Shown here piece after piece: positions 7,532 to 14,382 of a DNA stretch of 28,484 bases. Under the pieces are notes generated by a model. The model did not search any database and had not been told where the DNA came from. It worked only from the letters and a program-made list of their open reading frames with translations. The position numbers and the translations under genes were made by a program. Positions within the stretch are counted from its first letter, which is position 1. Every line of letters begins with the position of its first letter. The stretch is from an uncultured Oscillospiraceae bacterium (GTDB lineage Bacteria > Bacillota > Clostridia > Oscillospirales > Oscillospiraceae), in NCBI GenBank assembly GCA_910587505.1, contig CAJULD010000036.1, positions 1-28,484 on the forward strand, given 5' to 3'.

Positions 7532-7567
7532 ATTCTGCAACGGCCACATCGAGTGGCCGTGCAGAAT
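7532..7567 (+). repeat. REP-like palindromic unit 1 (forward)
   Basis: A 36-base imperfect palindrome: ATTCTGCA, an unpaired A, CGGCCAC, loop ATCGA, GTGGCCG, TGCAGAAT. All arm bases pair except the single A. It is one half of an inverted pair with the next unit. Confidence 0.75.
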
Positions 7568-7570
7568 TAA

Positions 7571-7606
7571 ATTTCGCATGACCCCTCGATGGGGTCATTG
7601 CGAAAT
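7571..7606 (-). repeat. REP-like palindromic unit 2 (reverse)
   Basis: Read on the minus strand this is ATTTCGCA, unpaired A, TGACCCC, loop ATCGA, GGGGTCA, TGCGAAAT. It has the same 36-base length, bulged A position and ATCGA loop as unit 1, but different stem bases, with pairing kept by compensating changes. A TAA triplet separates the two units. Confidence 0.75.
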
Positions 7607-7611
7607 CGTTG

Positions 7612-7637
7612 ATTCTTTTTCTTTCAGGAAAAAGAAT
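7612..7637. repeat. AT-rich inverted repeat spanning the manA stop codon
   Basis: ATTCTTTTTC (7612-7621) and GAAAAAGAAT (7628-7637) are perfect complements around a six-base loop that contains most of the manA stop codon. It directly follows the two REP-like units and may belong to the same composite element or act as a 3' mRNA stabiliser. Confidence 0.6.
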
Positions 7638-8562
7638 GGGGACCAAGGTAGGCCGTCAGCGTCCGGCAGTCGCCGTCCACCCGGTAGCAGCCGCTCCCGG
7701 CAGGGAGGAAGAAGCACTGGCCCTTCTTCACCGGCCGGGTTTCGCCGCCGCAGGTCAGCGTTCCCTCTCCCTCCGTTACCAGCAGGGCGTGGAAGGAGGT
7801 CCCGTCGCAGTTTCCCTGGAACGCGCCGTCATGGCCGTCAGTGGTGAAGTACCGGCAGGAGCCCAGGTGCTCGCCGAAATCCAGCTCCGGCGCGGGGCGG
7901 CGGTCCGTCACCTCCAGCGCCTTTTCCACATGGAGGGGCCGGGGCTTGCCGTCCGGTCCCAGACGGCCATAGTCGAAGACCCGGTAGGTGACGTTGGAGT
8001 TCTGCTGAATCTCTGCGATGACCAGCCCCGCGCCGATGGCGTGGAGGGTGCCGGAGGGGATGAAGAACACGTCGCCCGCCTTCACCGGGGCCTTGCGCAG
8101 CACCTCCGTCAGGGTGCCGTCCTCCACCCGGCGGGAGAATTCCTCCAGACTGACCTCCCGGTCAAAGCCATAGTAGAGAAACGCGCCGGGTTCCGCATCC
8201 AGCACCACCCACATTTCCGTCTTGCCGTACTGGCCCTCGTTTTTCAGGGCGTACTCGTCGGAGGGATGGACCTGGATGGACAGATCCTTCTTTGCGTCGA
8301 TGAGCTTGATGAGCATGGGGAAATTCTCAAAGCTCTGGCAGGCGGTCCCCAGCGCCTCCTTCCCGGCCTTCTCCAGGTATGCCGTCAGGGTCATCCCCGC
8401 ACAGGGGCCGTCGGCCAGCACAGAGGGGCCGTCGGGATGGCAGGAGAGCACCCAGGCCTCGGAGAGAGGGTCCAGATCGCTTTGGATACCGAAATCGGTT
8501 TTCAGGCGCTGGCCGCCCCAGAGGTAGTCCTTGCAGGCGGGGATGAGCTGATAAGCGGGCAT
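7624..8562 (-). CDS. manA: Mannose-6-phosphate isomerase, class I
   Basis: A zinc enzyme interconverting fructose-6-phosphate and mannose-6-phosphate, feeding mannose use or GDP-mannose/glycan synthesis. The 312-residue product starts MPAYQLIPACKDYLWGG, the usual family opening. Zinc ligands are visible: Gln and His in SIQVHPSDEYA, Glu in GKTEMWVV, His in SGTLHAIGAG. The active-site Arg lies in VTYRVFDYGR. The C-terminal cupin half (about residues 230-312) is the short bacterial form. A longer in-frame start at 8607 exists, but the promoter places the transcript start near 8609, so it would be leaderless, whereas the ATG at 8562 has AGGACGGTG before it. It is a single-gene unit ended by the terminator at 7407-7444; the APH-type gene lies convergent to it. 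Confidence 0.94.
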   Translation of the reverse strand: MPAYQLIPACKDYLWGGQRLKTDFGIQSDLDPLSEAWVLSCHPDGPSVLADGPCAGMTLTAYLEKAGKEALGTACQSFENFPMLIKLIDAKKDLSIQVHPSDEYALKNEGQYGKTEMWVVLDAEPGAFLYYGFDREVSLEEFSRRVEDGTLTEVLRKAPVKAGDVFFIPSGTLHAIGAGLVIAEIQQNSNVTYRVFDYGRLGPDGKPRPLHVEKALEVTDRRPAPELDFGEHLGSCRYFTTDGHDGAFQGNCDGTSFHALLVTEGEGTLTCGGETRPVKKGQCFFLPAGSGCYRVDGDCRTLTAYLGPHSFS

Positions 8563-8615
8563 AGTAAACACCGTCCTAAACGAAAATTTTTCAGTGGTTT
8601 TTTCCATCTGCCCCG

Positions 8616-8644
8616 ATTATACGGGAAAATGCACCGTCCGTCAA
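8616..8644 (-). promoter_or_regulatory. Sigma-A type promoter for manA
   Basis: On the minus strand TTGACG (complement of 8639-8644) and a perfect TATAAT (complement of 8616-8621) are spaced 17 bases. The start near 8609 settles the manA start codon as 8562. Confidence 0.85.
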
Positions 8645-8669
8645 TGGCCCACAGAATAAATTGCCGCAG

Positions 8670-8710
8670 GTTTTCAACAGCGTCCTCCAAAGACCTTGAA
8701 AACAGAGGAC
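8670..8710. repeat. Two interlocking inverted repeats (pseudoknot-like order)
   Basis: GTTTTCAA (8670-8677) is complementary to TTGAAAAC (8696-8703), and GTCCTC (8682-8687) to GAGGAC (8705-8710, followed by TTTT). The order A-B-A'-B' means they form either a pseudoknot or two exclusive hairpins. No gene covers them. Confidence 0.45.
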
Positions 8711-8805
8711 TTTTCACAGTGAGTTCGCCGTATCCCTTTATTCGGTTTCACACCAGGCTGCTCTTGCCCGGGCTTTTGCCATGAATTCTGATGATTGCTG
8801 CAAAT

Positions 8806-8943
8806 ATGAACAGGTACATCTTTGATGAGAGTAACGGTTTGCCGTATGAACGCCAGGGAGCCGATTACATCCCCTGCTTAACCATACCGGAAGAGGAAGA
8901 ACAGCCCATCGCGGGATATGGGGCGCTGCAACAGACGGGTTGA
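8806..8943 (+). pseudogene. Truncated tnpV remnant (transposon-encoded TnpV-like protein)
   Basis: The frame reads MNRYIFDESNGLPYERQGAD followed by YIPCLTIPEEEEQPI, which I recognise as the N-terminus of TnpV, a roughly 110-130-residue protein carried by Tn4451-like and related integrative elements. Here it stops after 45 residues (GALQQTG, then TGA). The expected IWGQRHLRYLKE continuation is absent: IWG appears in the +1 frame, followed by unrelated residues. An in-frame ATG lies five codons upstream (8791) but no clear ribosome binding site is seen. It is best read as a broken scar of a mobile element lying just before the conflict operon. The rest of the 8645-9155 gap holds the manA promoter edge, interlocking repeats, and a candidate promoter; no tnpX-type recombinase could be read. 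Confidence 0.7.
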
Positions 8944-9040
8944 GGCAATATGCCGTATCGAACATCTGCGGGGATTTAAGGAACCTCTGATTTAATCAAC
9001 AGATTTACCTGCAGGAATTGGCTGAAAAGGGAAAATATCC

Positions 9041-9069
9041 TCGACTTGACAGGAAAGGTGTGTTATACT
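9041..9069 (+). promoter_or_regulatory. Candidate promoter for the four-gene conflict operon
   Basis: TATACT at 9064-9069 is a good -10 box; 17 bases upstream is TCGACT (9041-9046), a weak -35. A perfect TTGACA at 9046-9051 is too close (12 bases) to pair with this -10. The weak -35 would be compatible with low or regulated expression. The leader would be about 80 bases. Confidence 0.4.
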
Positions 9070-9155
9070 GAATCCGTTACATATTGAAAATATCCCGGGC
9101 GAAATGCGGAGACGGTATAAACTTTCTTACAGAGAAAATTTAGTGGAGGTATGAC

Positions 9156-11162
9156 ATGGGGTACACAAAACTGAGGGTGCCGGAGCAGCAATATGATACG
9201 TTCAGTCTGGAGGGGGCGGCGCTGACTTTTCTTCGTAACCGCTGTGAGGGCCTGCGCTTCAGCCCTGAAAAGGAGGCGGAGGAGGCGCGGACGGGAACGC
9301 TGCTGGGGACCGGCCTGAAGAAGGGGGAGGTCCCCTACAATCAGCAGATGGACACGGAGCGGCTGTGTCTGGAGAACGCGCTGAGGCGTTTTCTGCGTTC
9401 CGGGCGGAAGGAGGATGCCTTTGACGTCTATTTCTGCTATCTGGAAATGTTTGTGGGGGACTATCAGAAGACCCGGCGGATGATCGAACTGCTCTCGGAG
9501 TTTGAGGCCAACGGCAGCGGCCTTTTGATGAAGCACCGGGACCACTACTCCCACTCGGTCTACGTCTTCGCCCTGGGCCTGGCCATCTACCAGAGCAGCC
9601 CGGTCTTCCGGGGGGCTTATCAGGAGTTCTATCATCTGGCGGACGGACAGCCGGCGGCCTGCCATTTTCTGCGCTTCTGGGGGCTGACGTCCCTGTTTCA
9701 TGATATTGGCTATCCCTTCGAGCTGCCCTTTGAGCAGGTGGCGTCCTACTTTGAGGTAGAGGGCGAGGACCGGAAGGAGCGCCCCTTTGTGGCGTATCAG
9801 GGGCTGGAACCTTTTGTGAAGATTCCCCGCCAGGTGGTGAAGCAGCTGGCCGCGCTGTGCGGAGAGGTGTATGAGACCACCGACGAGCTCTTTGCCGCCC
9901 TGCTGGCCAGGCGCTTTGGAAAGAAGTACACCCTGTCTCAGGCGCAAATGCTGCGGGTTTTGCGGGAAAAGCCCACCCAACCCAACCGGTTCAACCACTT
10001 TATGGATCATGCCTATTTCAGCGCCGCCGTGATTTTCAAAAAGCTGTTCTGCGAGCTGGAGTGCCCCCTGGAGCAGGAACACCTGGACGCCCTCACCGGT
10101 ATCCTGACGCACAACAGCCTCTACAAGTTCAGCATTGCCTGTTATAAGGACAGGGACAACACCCCCCTGACGGTTTCCGACCACCCCCTTGCCTACATGC
10201 TCATGCTGTGCGACGAGCTTCAGTGCTGGGACCGCACCGCCTATGGGCGCAACTCCAGGAAGGAGCTGCATCCTATGGACTGCCGGTTTACCTTTGAGGG
10301 CGATGCCATCGAAGCGGTCTATCTCTATGACGAACGGGAGAAGGGAAAGATCGAGGCGTTTGAGAAGGCGTACGGCGCCTGGAAACCCCTGAAGCCTGCG
10401 GATGAGAACTCGGAGGAATACAGGCTGTGGAAGAAACGCAGGCCGGGGCTGAAGGCCTATGCCGGGATGTATACGGACAGTGAGAAGGACGTATGCGGAT
10501 TTCAGCAGGACATTGAGCGCATTGTGGACCTGAGCGCCATCCGCCTGACGGTGAAAGCGGAGACGGTGGAGAACAAAAGGCGGCGGGGCTATCTCTCGGA
10601 CAGCAGCTTTTTGGGGCTGTATCACTTCGCCGTGGTGCTCAACGAACGCTGGAACAGTGGGGAGTGGAAGCAGGCCTGCGCCGAGGGCCGGGAGGAGCAG
10701 TATCTGATGGACGGGAAAAATACGGAGCGGTTTTCCCGGAACTTCCAGACGCTGTCTCTGGAGTACCAGCTGTCCAACATCAACCAGGCCAAGGCGTTTG
10801 CCGGATACATGCAGGAGCTCGACTGCTTTTACACCGACCGTCCTGTGGACTTTGAGCTGGTGGAGAAGTTTTCCGGGGATGATCTGCAAAAAATCGGCCC
10901 GATGGAGCACCGGCGCTGGCTCCAGGAGCACTACGACATGGGCTGGACCTATGGAGAACCGGACCGGGCGCAGCGTGAGCAGGTCCGGCAGCATAAGGAC
11001 ATGATTCCCGGCTGGACGGGCGAAACCGTCCCGGAGGAGCTGGCCAGGCAGAATTACGACCGGCTGGACAGGGCGGAGCAGGATAAGGATACCGAACCCA
11101 TGGAATGTATGCTGGCCATGCTGCGCATGTTTGACGGGCTGCGCATCTACCGGCTGAAGTAA
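9156..11162 (+). CDS. HD-domain phosphohydrolase fused to a C-terminal RyR domain
   Basis: 668 residues, start six bases after GGAGG. Residues about 120-360 carry an HD-type metal-dependent phosphohydrolase pattern: H130/H133 in KHRDHYSHS, H182-D183 in SLFHDIGYPFE, D284-H285, H319 in ILTHNSLYK and D353 in MLCDELQCWD. The middle (about 360-560) is unrecognised and charged. Residues about 580-650 fit the RyR repeat fold known from ryanodine receptors and from prokaryotic conflict proteins: MEHRRW, DMGWTYGE, a His-rich turn, VPEELARQNYDRLD. HD domains of this kind hydrolyse nucleotides or phosphodiesters; the RyR domain is proposed in the literature to bind nucleotide-like ligands. I infer that it senses or degrades a nucleotide signal. 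It leads a four-gene operon (17-base gap to the TIR gene). Domain calls are by motif, not by search. Confidence 0.75.
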   Translation: MGYTKLRVPEQQYDTFSLEGAALTFLRNRCEGLRFSPEKEAEEARTGTLLGTGLKKGEVPYNQQMDTERLCLENALRRFLRSGRKEDAFDVYFCYLEMFVGDYQKTRRMIELLSEFEANGSGLLMKHRDHYSHSVYVFALGLAIYQSSPVFRGAYQEFYHLADGQPAACHFLRFWGLTSLFHDIGYPFELPFEQVASYFEVEGEDRKERPFVAYQGLEPFVKIPRQVVKQLAALCGEVYETTDELFAALLARRFGKKYTLSQAQMLRVLREKPTQPNRFNHFMDHAYFSAAVIFKKLFCELECPLEQEHLDALTGILTHNSLYKFSIACYKDRDNTPLTVSDHPLAYMLMLCDELQCWDRTAYGRNSRKELHPMDCRFTFEGDAIEAVYLYDEREKGKIEAFEKAYGAWKPLKPADENSEEYRLWKKRRPGLKAYAGMYTDSEKDVCGFQQDIERIVDLSAIRLTVKAETVENKRRRGYLSDSSFLGLYHFAVVLNERWNSGEWKQACAEGREEQYLMDGKNTERFSRNFQTLSLEYQLSNINQAKAFAGYMQELDCFYTDRPVDFELVEKFSGDDLQKIGPMEHRRWLQEHYDMGWTYGEPDRAQREQVRQHKDMIPGWTGETVPEELARQNYDRLDRAEQDKDTEPMECMLAMLRMFDGLRIYRLK

Positions 11163-11179
11163 GCGGAGGAGGGAGAACG

Positions 11180-13132
11180 ATGACAGACGAGCAGAAGAAA
11201 GCCAGAAAACTTTCCGCAGAGAGCGGCCATATCAAGTGGATCAAGGACACGTGCCTGCGGACGATGGACAGCGGTGAGGACTATGTTTTCATCAGCTATA
11301 AATCCGACGATTATGAGCAGGCGCTGGACGAGATTTTATACCGGACCTGCCGGAAATACGGATTGAAGGTCTATTTCGATGTGGCCTTTGACGACGGGTC
11401 GGACTCCTGGATCAACCAGTTTTATGACAACATGTGCAGCCCGCACTGCAAGGCTATGATCGCCTTTATCAGCAACAGGTACTACTCCAGCTACGCCACC
11501 CTGCTGGAAATGATGGCCCATAAGACCCGCGATGCGGGGGGAGACGGTATCTTTGGATCACTGGCCTTCCTGCCCATCAATCTGGAGGATATCAAAGAGC
11601 AGGCCAGCAGCAATGAAAACACCGGGCTGGGCACCATACGGTTCCAGGATGGGACGTTCAACAAGCAGGCGGACAAGGAGCTGACGCTGTTTAACAGAAT
11701 CTTCAGGGAGCTTGCCTACTCCCAAAAGGAACTGGAGTTCCATTACTACCGCTTTGAAGACAGGGACCTGTATTACGAGGCCACAAAGACGCAGCTGGCA
11801 GTGGGGAAACCATACCTGAACGTAACCAAGTGCCGCAGGCTGATGGGGCTGGTCTGCCCGGACAAGAATAATAATGACGGCACCAACAAGGCCTTTGAGG
11901 ACGCTGTTTATGACAAGCTGATGCAGGAGGGGCAAACGGGCCTGAAGTCTGTGTTCATCCCCGATTGGAAACCGCTCCCGTTTGACCCGGTCAAACCTGA
12001 AGGGTCTGAAGAGTCTAAAGAGTCTGAAGAGTCTAAAGAGTCTGAAGAGTCTAAAGAGTCTGAAGAGTCTAAAGAGTCTGAAGAGTCTAAACCGGACAAA
12101 ACGGAGACCGTCCTCCTCCCTGATTTCCTGAAAAAGTACAATAACAACACCTTTAAAAAAGAGACATTCCGGCAGGTCCGGCTGGTGGGGCAGGGGGAAT
12201 ACGCGGCGTACAGCACCCCGTTTTTTGATTCCGCCTATCCCCTGGTCTGGAGTTTTGTCATGAAGCTGCTGGAGGAGCGGGGCGAGGACTATCTGCATTT
12301 TGTCAACAGGAAAAATTCGGGCAACAAAAACCCGCCCTTTATTACGGAGGCAGAGCACCAGAAGCGGAAAGGAGAGAAATACTCCGTTACCTACCGTAAC
12401 CTCGAGCTGCCTGGGCTGGAGGGCTGGTCCATGTGCCGCCACTATGGGCAGTATGGCTGGATGAATGATGTTCTCCGCAGACGCATCCTGGAGCTGGGTC
12501 TGCCGCTGGGGGCCTTCTCTCTGGAATACATACCCAATTCAGGCGAGCAGGGTGAAAAGCATGAGACCGGCAGCGGGGGAAAGGGAACCGAACCCGGCAG
12601 CGGGGGAGAGGGAACCAAACCCGGCAGCGGGGGAGAGGGAACCAAACCCGGCAGCGGGGGAGAGGGAACCGAACCCGGCAGTGGGGGAGAGGGAACCAAA
12701 CCCGCCGGCGGGGAAGGGGGAACCGAACCCACCGGCGGCATAGGGGGACCTGTTCCCCTGGATGGAAAAACCGGAACGCAGAAAAAGCAGGGCCCGAAGG
12801 AGGGCGGCTACAGCTTCACCCTCCGGGGGGAACGCTACCATGGTCTGATCCTGAAGAATATGATGCTGACGGTATTCAAAACAACGCTGGCCCGCCATCC
12901 GGACAGGCTGGACGTGCTTCTGGAAAGGCTGCCCTGCCTGCGCGAAGGGCTGGGGATCAGTCCTGACGCCCAGCCCTCAACCTTCCGCGCCGGAGATACC
13001 GTCAACATTAACGGCCGGAGCATCTCGATTGGGACTTCCCTGAACCGGACGCAGGCGCAGAAGTACATGGAAAAGCTGATTGAGCTGTGCGGCGAACCAA
13101 AGGAAAATTTTGTGGTTGACGGCGATGACTGA
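11180..13132 (+). CDS. TIR-domain protein with two tandem-repeat linkers
   Basis: 650 residues after an AGGAGGG site. Residues about 33-150 are a TIR-type domain: DYVFISYKSDD (beta-A/box 1), VYFDVAFDDGSDSW, MIAFISNRYYSSY, and TLLEMMAH with Glu110 at the position of the NADase catalytic glutamate. Bacterial TIR domains cleave NAD+ to nicotinamide and (cyclic) ADP-ribose products or conjugates, often in anti-phage defence. Residues about 277-304 are perfect SKESEE-type repeats. A conserved-looking middle domain (about 313-455) follows, then a Gly/Glu/Thr/Pro repeat linker (464-526). A C-terminal domain (about 540-650, NMMLTVFKTTLARHPDRL, ISIGTSLNRTQAQ) is one I cannot name. The two linkers suggest a flexible three-module protein. 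GC is lower in its 5' half than in adjacent genes. The PD-(D/E)XK gene starts 10 bases after the stop, with its ribosome binding site beginning at the TIR stop codon. Confidence 0.75.
   Translation: MTDEQKKARKLSAESGHIKWIKDTCLRTMDSGEDYVFISYKSDDYEQALDEILYRTCRKYGLKVYFDVAFDDGSDSWINQFYDNMCSPHCKAMIAFISNRYYSSYATLLEMMAHKTRDAGGDGIFGSLAFLPINLEDIKEQASSNENTGLGTIRFQDGTFNKQADKELTLFNRIFRELAYSQKELEFHYYRFEDRDLYYEATKTQLAVGKPYLNVTKCRRLMGLVCPDKNNNDGTNKAFEDAVYDKLMQEGQTGLKSVFIPDWKPLPFDPVKPEGSEESKESEESKESEESKESEESKESEESKPDKTETVLLPDFLKKYNNNTFKKETFRQVRLVGQGEYAAYSTPFFDSAYPLVWSFVMKLLEERGEDYLHFVNRKNSGNKNPPFITEAEHQKRKGEKYSVTYRNLELPGLEGWSMCRHYGQYGWMNDVLRRRILELGLPLGAFSLEYIPNSGEQGEKHETGSGGKGTEPGSGGEGTKPGSGGEGTKPGSGGEGTEPGSGGEGTKPAGGEGGTEPTGGIGGPVPLDGKTGTQKKQGPKEGGYSFTLRGERYHGLILKNMMLTVFKTTLARHPDRLDVLLERLPCLREGLGISPDAQPSTFRAGDTVNINGRSISIGTSLNRTQAQKYMEKLIELCGEPKENFVVDGDD
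12011..12091 (+). repeat. 18-base in-frame tandem repeat (4.5 perfect copies)
   Basis: The unit GAGTCTAAAGAGTCTGAA (Glu-Ser-Lys-Glu-Ser-Glu) is repeated without a single change from 12011 to 12082, with a half copy to 12091. Each unit is itself two 9-base near-copies. Perfect identity implies recent slippage or active copy-number change; changes stay in frame and alter linker length only. Confidence 0.95.
12569..12730 (+). repeat. 27-base in-frame tandem repeat, G-rich (five good copies plus one degenerate)
   Basis: Units starting GGCAGCGGGGGAGAGGGAAC (with AAACCC or GAACCC endings) run at 12569, 12596, 12623, 12650 and 12677, a degenerate copy at 12704, and a decayed one to 12757. Each codes Gly-Ser-Gly-Gly-Glu-Gly-Thr-Lys/Glu-Pro. 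Each unit has two G-runs on the coding strand, so folding into G-quadruplexes is possible. Confidence 0.93.
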
Positions 13133-13142
13133 GGAGGAGACG

Positions 13143-14357
13143 ATGACCTGTAAGCAGTTGGAAGCCCTGATTACCGACGCCCGCTTCCAGGAGCTGAAAT
13201 TCCGCCAGGAGCGGACCAATGTCTTCACCATTGTGGGCCAGACCCATACGGAGCACTGGCACAGCTCGTTTCTCAGCTGGCTGCTGGACGCCCATTCCTC
13301 TCTGCGGCTGGGACATTTCCCGCTGGCCAGGCTGCTGAACCTGTACATGATAAAAAAGCCGGACTGCGGCTTTACCCTGCGGGACATTTACGCCTGGGAT
13401 CTGGACGCGGTGCGTTTCTGTACGGAGAAGGACGCCTCCTGTCAGGGGAAGAAGCGTTCCATTGATGTCTTCGGTGAGAGCGATGAGCTGATGCTGGTCA
13501 TCGAGAACAAGGTGAACGCCCGTGAGAATTTTAACAACTCCGGCCAGGGCCAGACCATCGACTATTACCACTACGCCGAGTCGGTGAAGAAGCCGGGCCA
13601 GCGGACGCTGTATTTTTTCATTACCGCCGACCAGAAGCAGACCTGCTACGCTGACATGTACGTCCAGATATCCTATCAGGAGATGTTCGACAGCATCCTT
13701 TCCAGGTGCATGGCACACCCCCAGGTCCCGGAGGACAGCCGGTATCTGCTGGAGCAGTACGCCGCCAATCTGCGGGAGACCGTGCGGGGCTCCAACACCC
13801 CCATGGCGCTGGTGAACGTGAACCTGTGCAAAAGCATCTATGACGACTATGCGGAGATCCTGGACGGCGTCTTCCAGGCGGCGCAGGAGGCGGACAGCCT
13901 GCGGGACAGCAGCGACCCCGCCTGCATGGCCTACGATCACTACCGGGACATTTTTGATGAAATCTTTCTCTCGGTAGATGAGCGGTATGGCCGCACCCCC
14001 AAGGCCCGGCTGCAGCGGCAGAGCGTCAGCTTTACAGAGCTCTACCGCCGGGGCGCGGTGACGGACGGCATGATATTCCGCATGACCTGCGACGGCGAGG
14101 TCTACCAGGCCCGGACCGTCCTGGCGGACGACCGGTGCAGCTGTTACTTCCAGGTGCTGGACGAGCAGGGAAAGCCCTTTGTGAAGAACGGCCAGATCGT
14201 GGGCATTTATGAAAATCCCTCTCAGGCCGGGGTGGACGTGATTAACCTGCGCCGGGAGCGAAAGGGGATCCCTGGGCGGGTAAAGACCCTGCGGGGAACC
14301 ACCGCCTGGATAAACGATGCGGGCCTTGGGATCAAGGACCTGATAGACCGCTATTAA
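13143..14357 (+). CDS. PD-(D/E)XK nuclease-family protein
   Basis: 404 residues from the ATG at 13143, preceded at five to seven bases by GGAGGAG overlapping the TIR stop; in-frame ATGs at 13080 and 13125 are inside the TIR gene and lack such a site. The N-terminal half fits the PDDEXK_4 type: THTEHWHSSFLSWLLDAH (about 34-51), Asp108 in KRSIDVFGE, Glu121-x-Lys123 in LVIENKVNA, and Gln137 in GQGQTIDYYHY, which together form the metal-binding nuclease core. Family members cut DNA in defence or mobile-element contexts. The C-terminal part (about 280-404, DGEVYQARTVL, GIYENPSQAG, GTTAWINDAG) is an unassigned domain that vaguely recalls RAMA-type modified-DNA readers. I infer the DNA-cleaving effector of the operon. 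All core residues are present, so it should be active. Confidence 0.8.
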   Translation: MTCKQLEALITDARFQELKFRQERTNVFTIVGQTHTEHWHSSFLSWLLDAHSSLRLGHFPLARLLNLYMIKKPDCGFTLRDIYAWDLDAVRFCTEKDASCQGKKRSIDVFGESDELMLVIENKVNARENFNNSGQGQTIDYYHYAESVKKPGQRTLYFFITADQKQTCYADMYVQISYQEMFDSILSRCMAHPQVPEDSRYLLEQYAANLRETVRGSNTPMALVNVNLCKSIYDDYAEILDGVFQAAQEADSLRDSSDPACMAYDHYRDIFDEIFLSVDERYGRTPKARLQRQSVSFTELYRRGAVTDGMIFRMTCDGEVYQARTVLADDRCSCYFQVLDEQGKPFVKNGQIVGIYENPSQAGVDVINLRRERKGIPGRVKTLRGTTAWINDAGLGIKDLIDRY

Positions 14358-14382
14358 AGCTGTTAAAAAGGAGGCGCTGCCT

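Noticed and set aside
8502..8717. Minus-strand 71-codon frame upstream of manA
   Set aside because: It overlaps the manA start region in another frame, spans the manA promoter, and shows no family pattern.
8978..9012. GGAACCTCTGATTTAATC-like sequence with the palindrome TGATTTAATCA considered as an insertion-sequence end
   Set aside because: No matching inverted end or transposase gene is visible within the window and the similarity rests on memory only.
9046..9069. TTGACA at 9046-9051 with TATACT at 9064-9069 as a consensus promoter
   Set aside because: The spacer is only 12 bases, too short for sigma-A; the weaker 17-base pairing was listed instead at low confidence.
9063..10994. A 643-codon open frame on the minus strand opposite the HD-RyR gene
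   Set aside because: It is antisense to a gene with clear motifs, has no ribosome binding site and a low-complexity Leu/Gln/His/Pro-rich composition typical of shadow frames in GC-rich DNA.
12011..12757. Tandem repeats considered as a CRISPR array
   Set aside because: The copies are directly adjacent without spacers, keep the reading frame and code for linkers.
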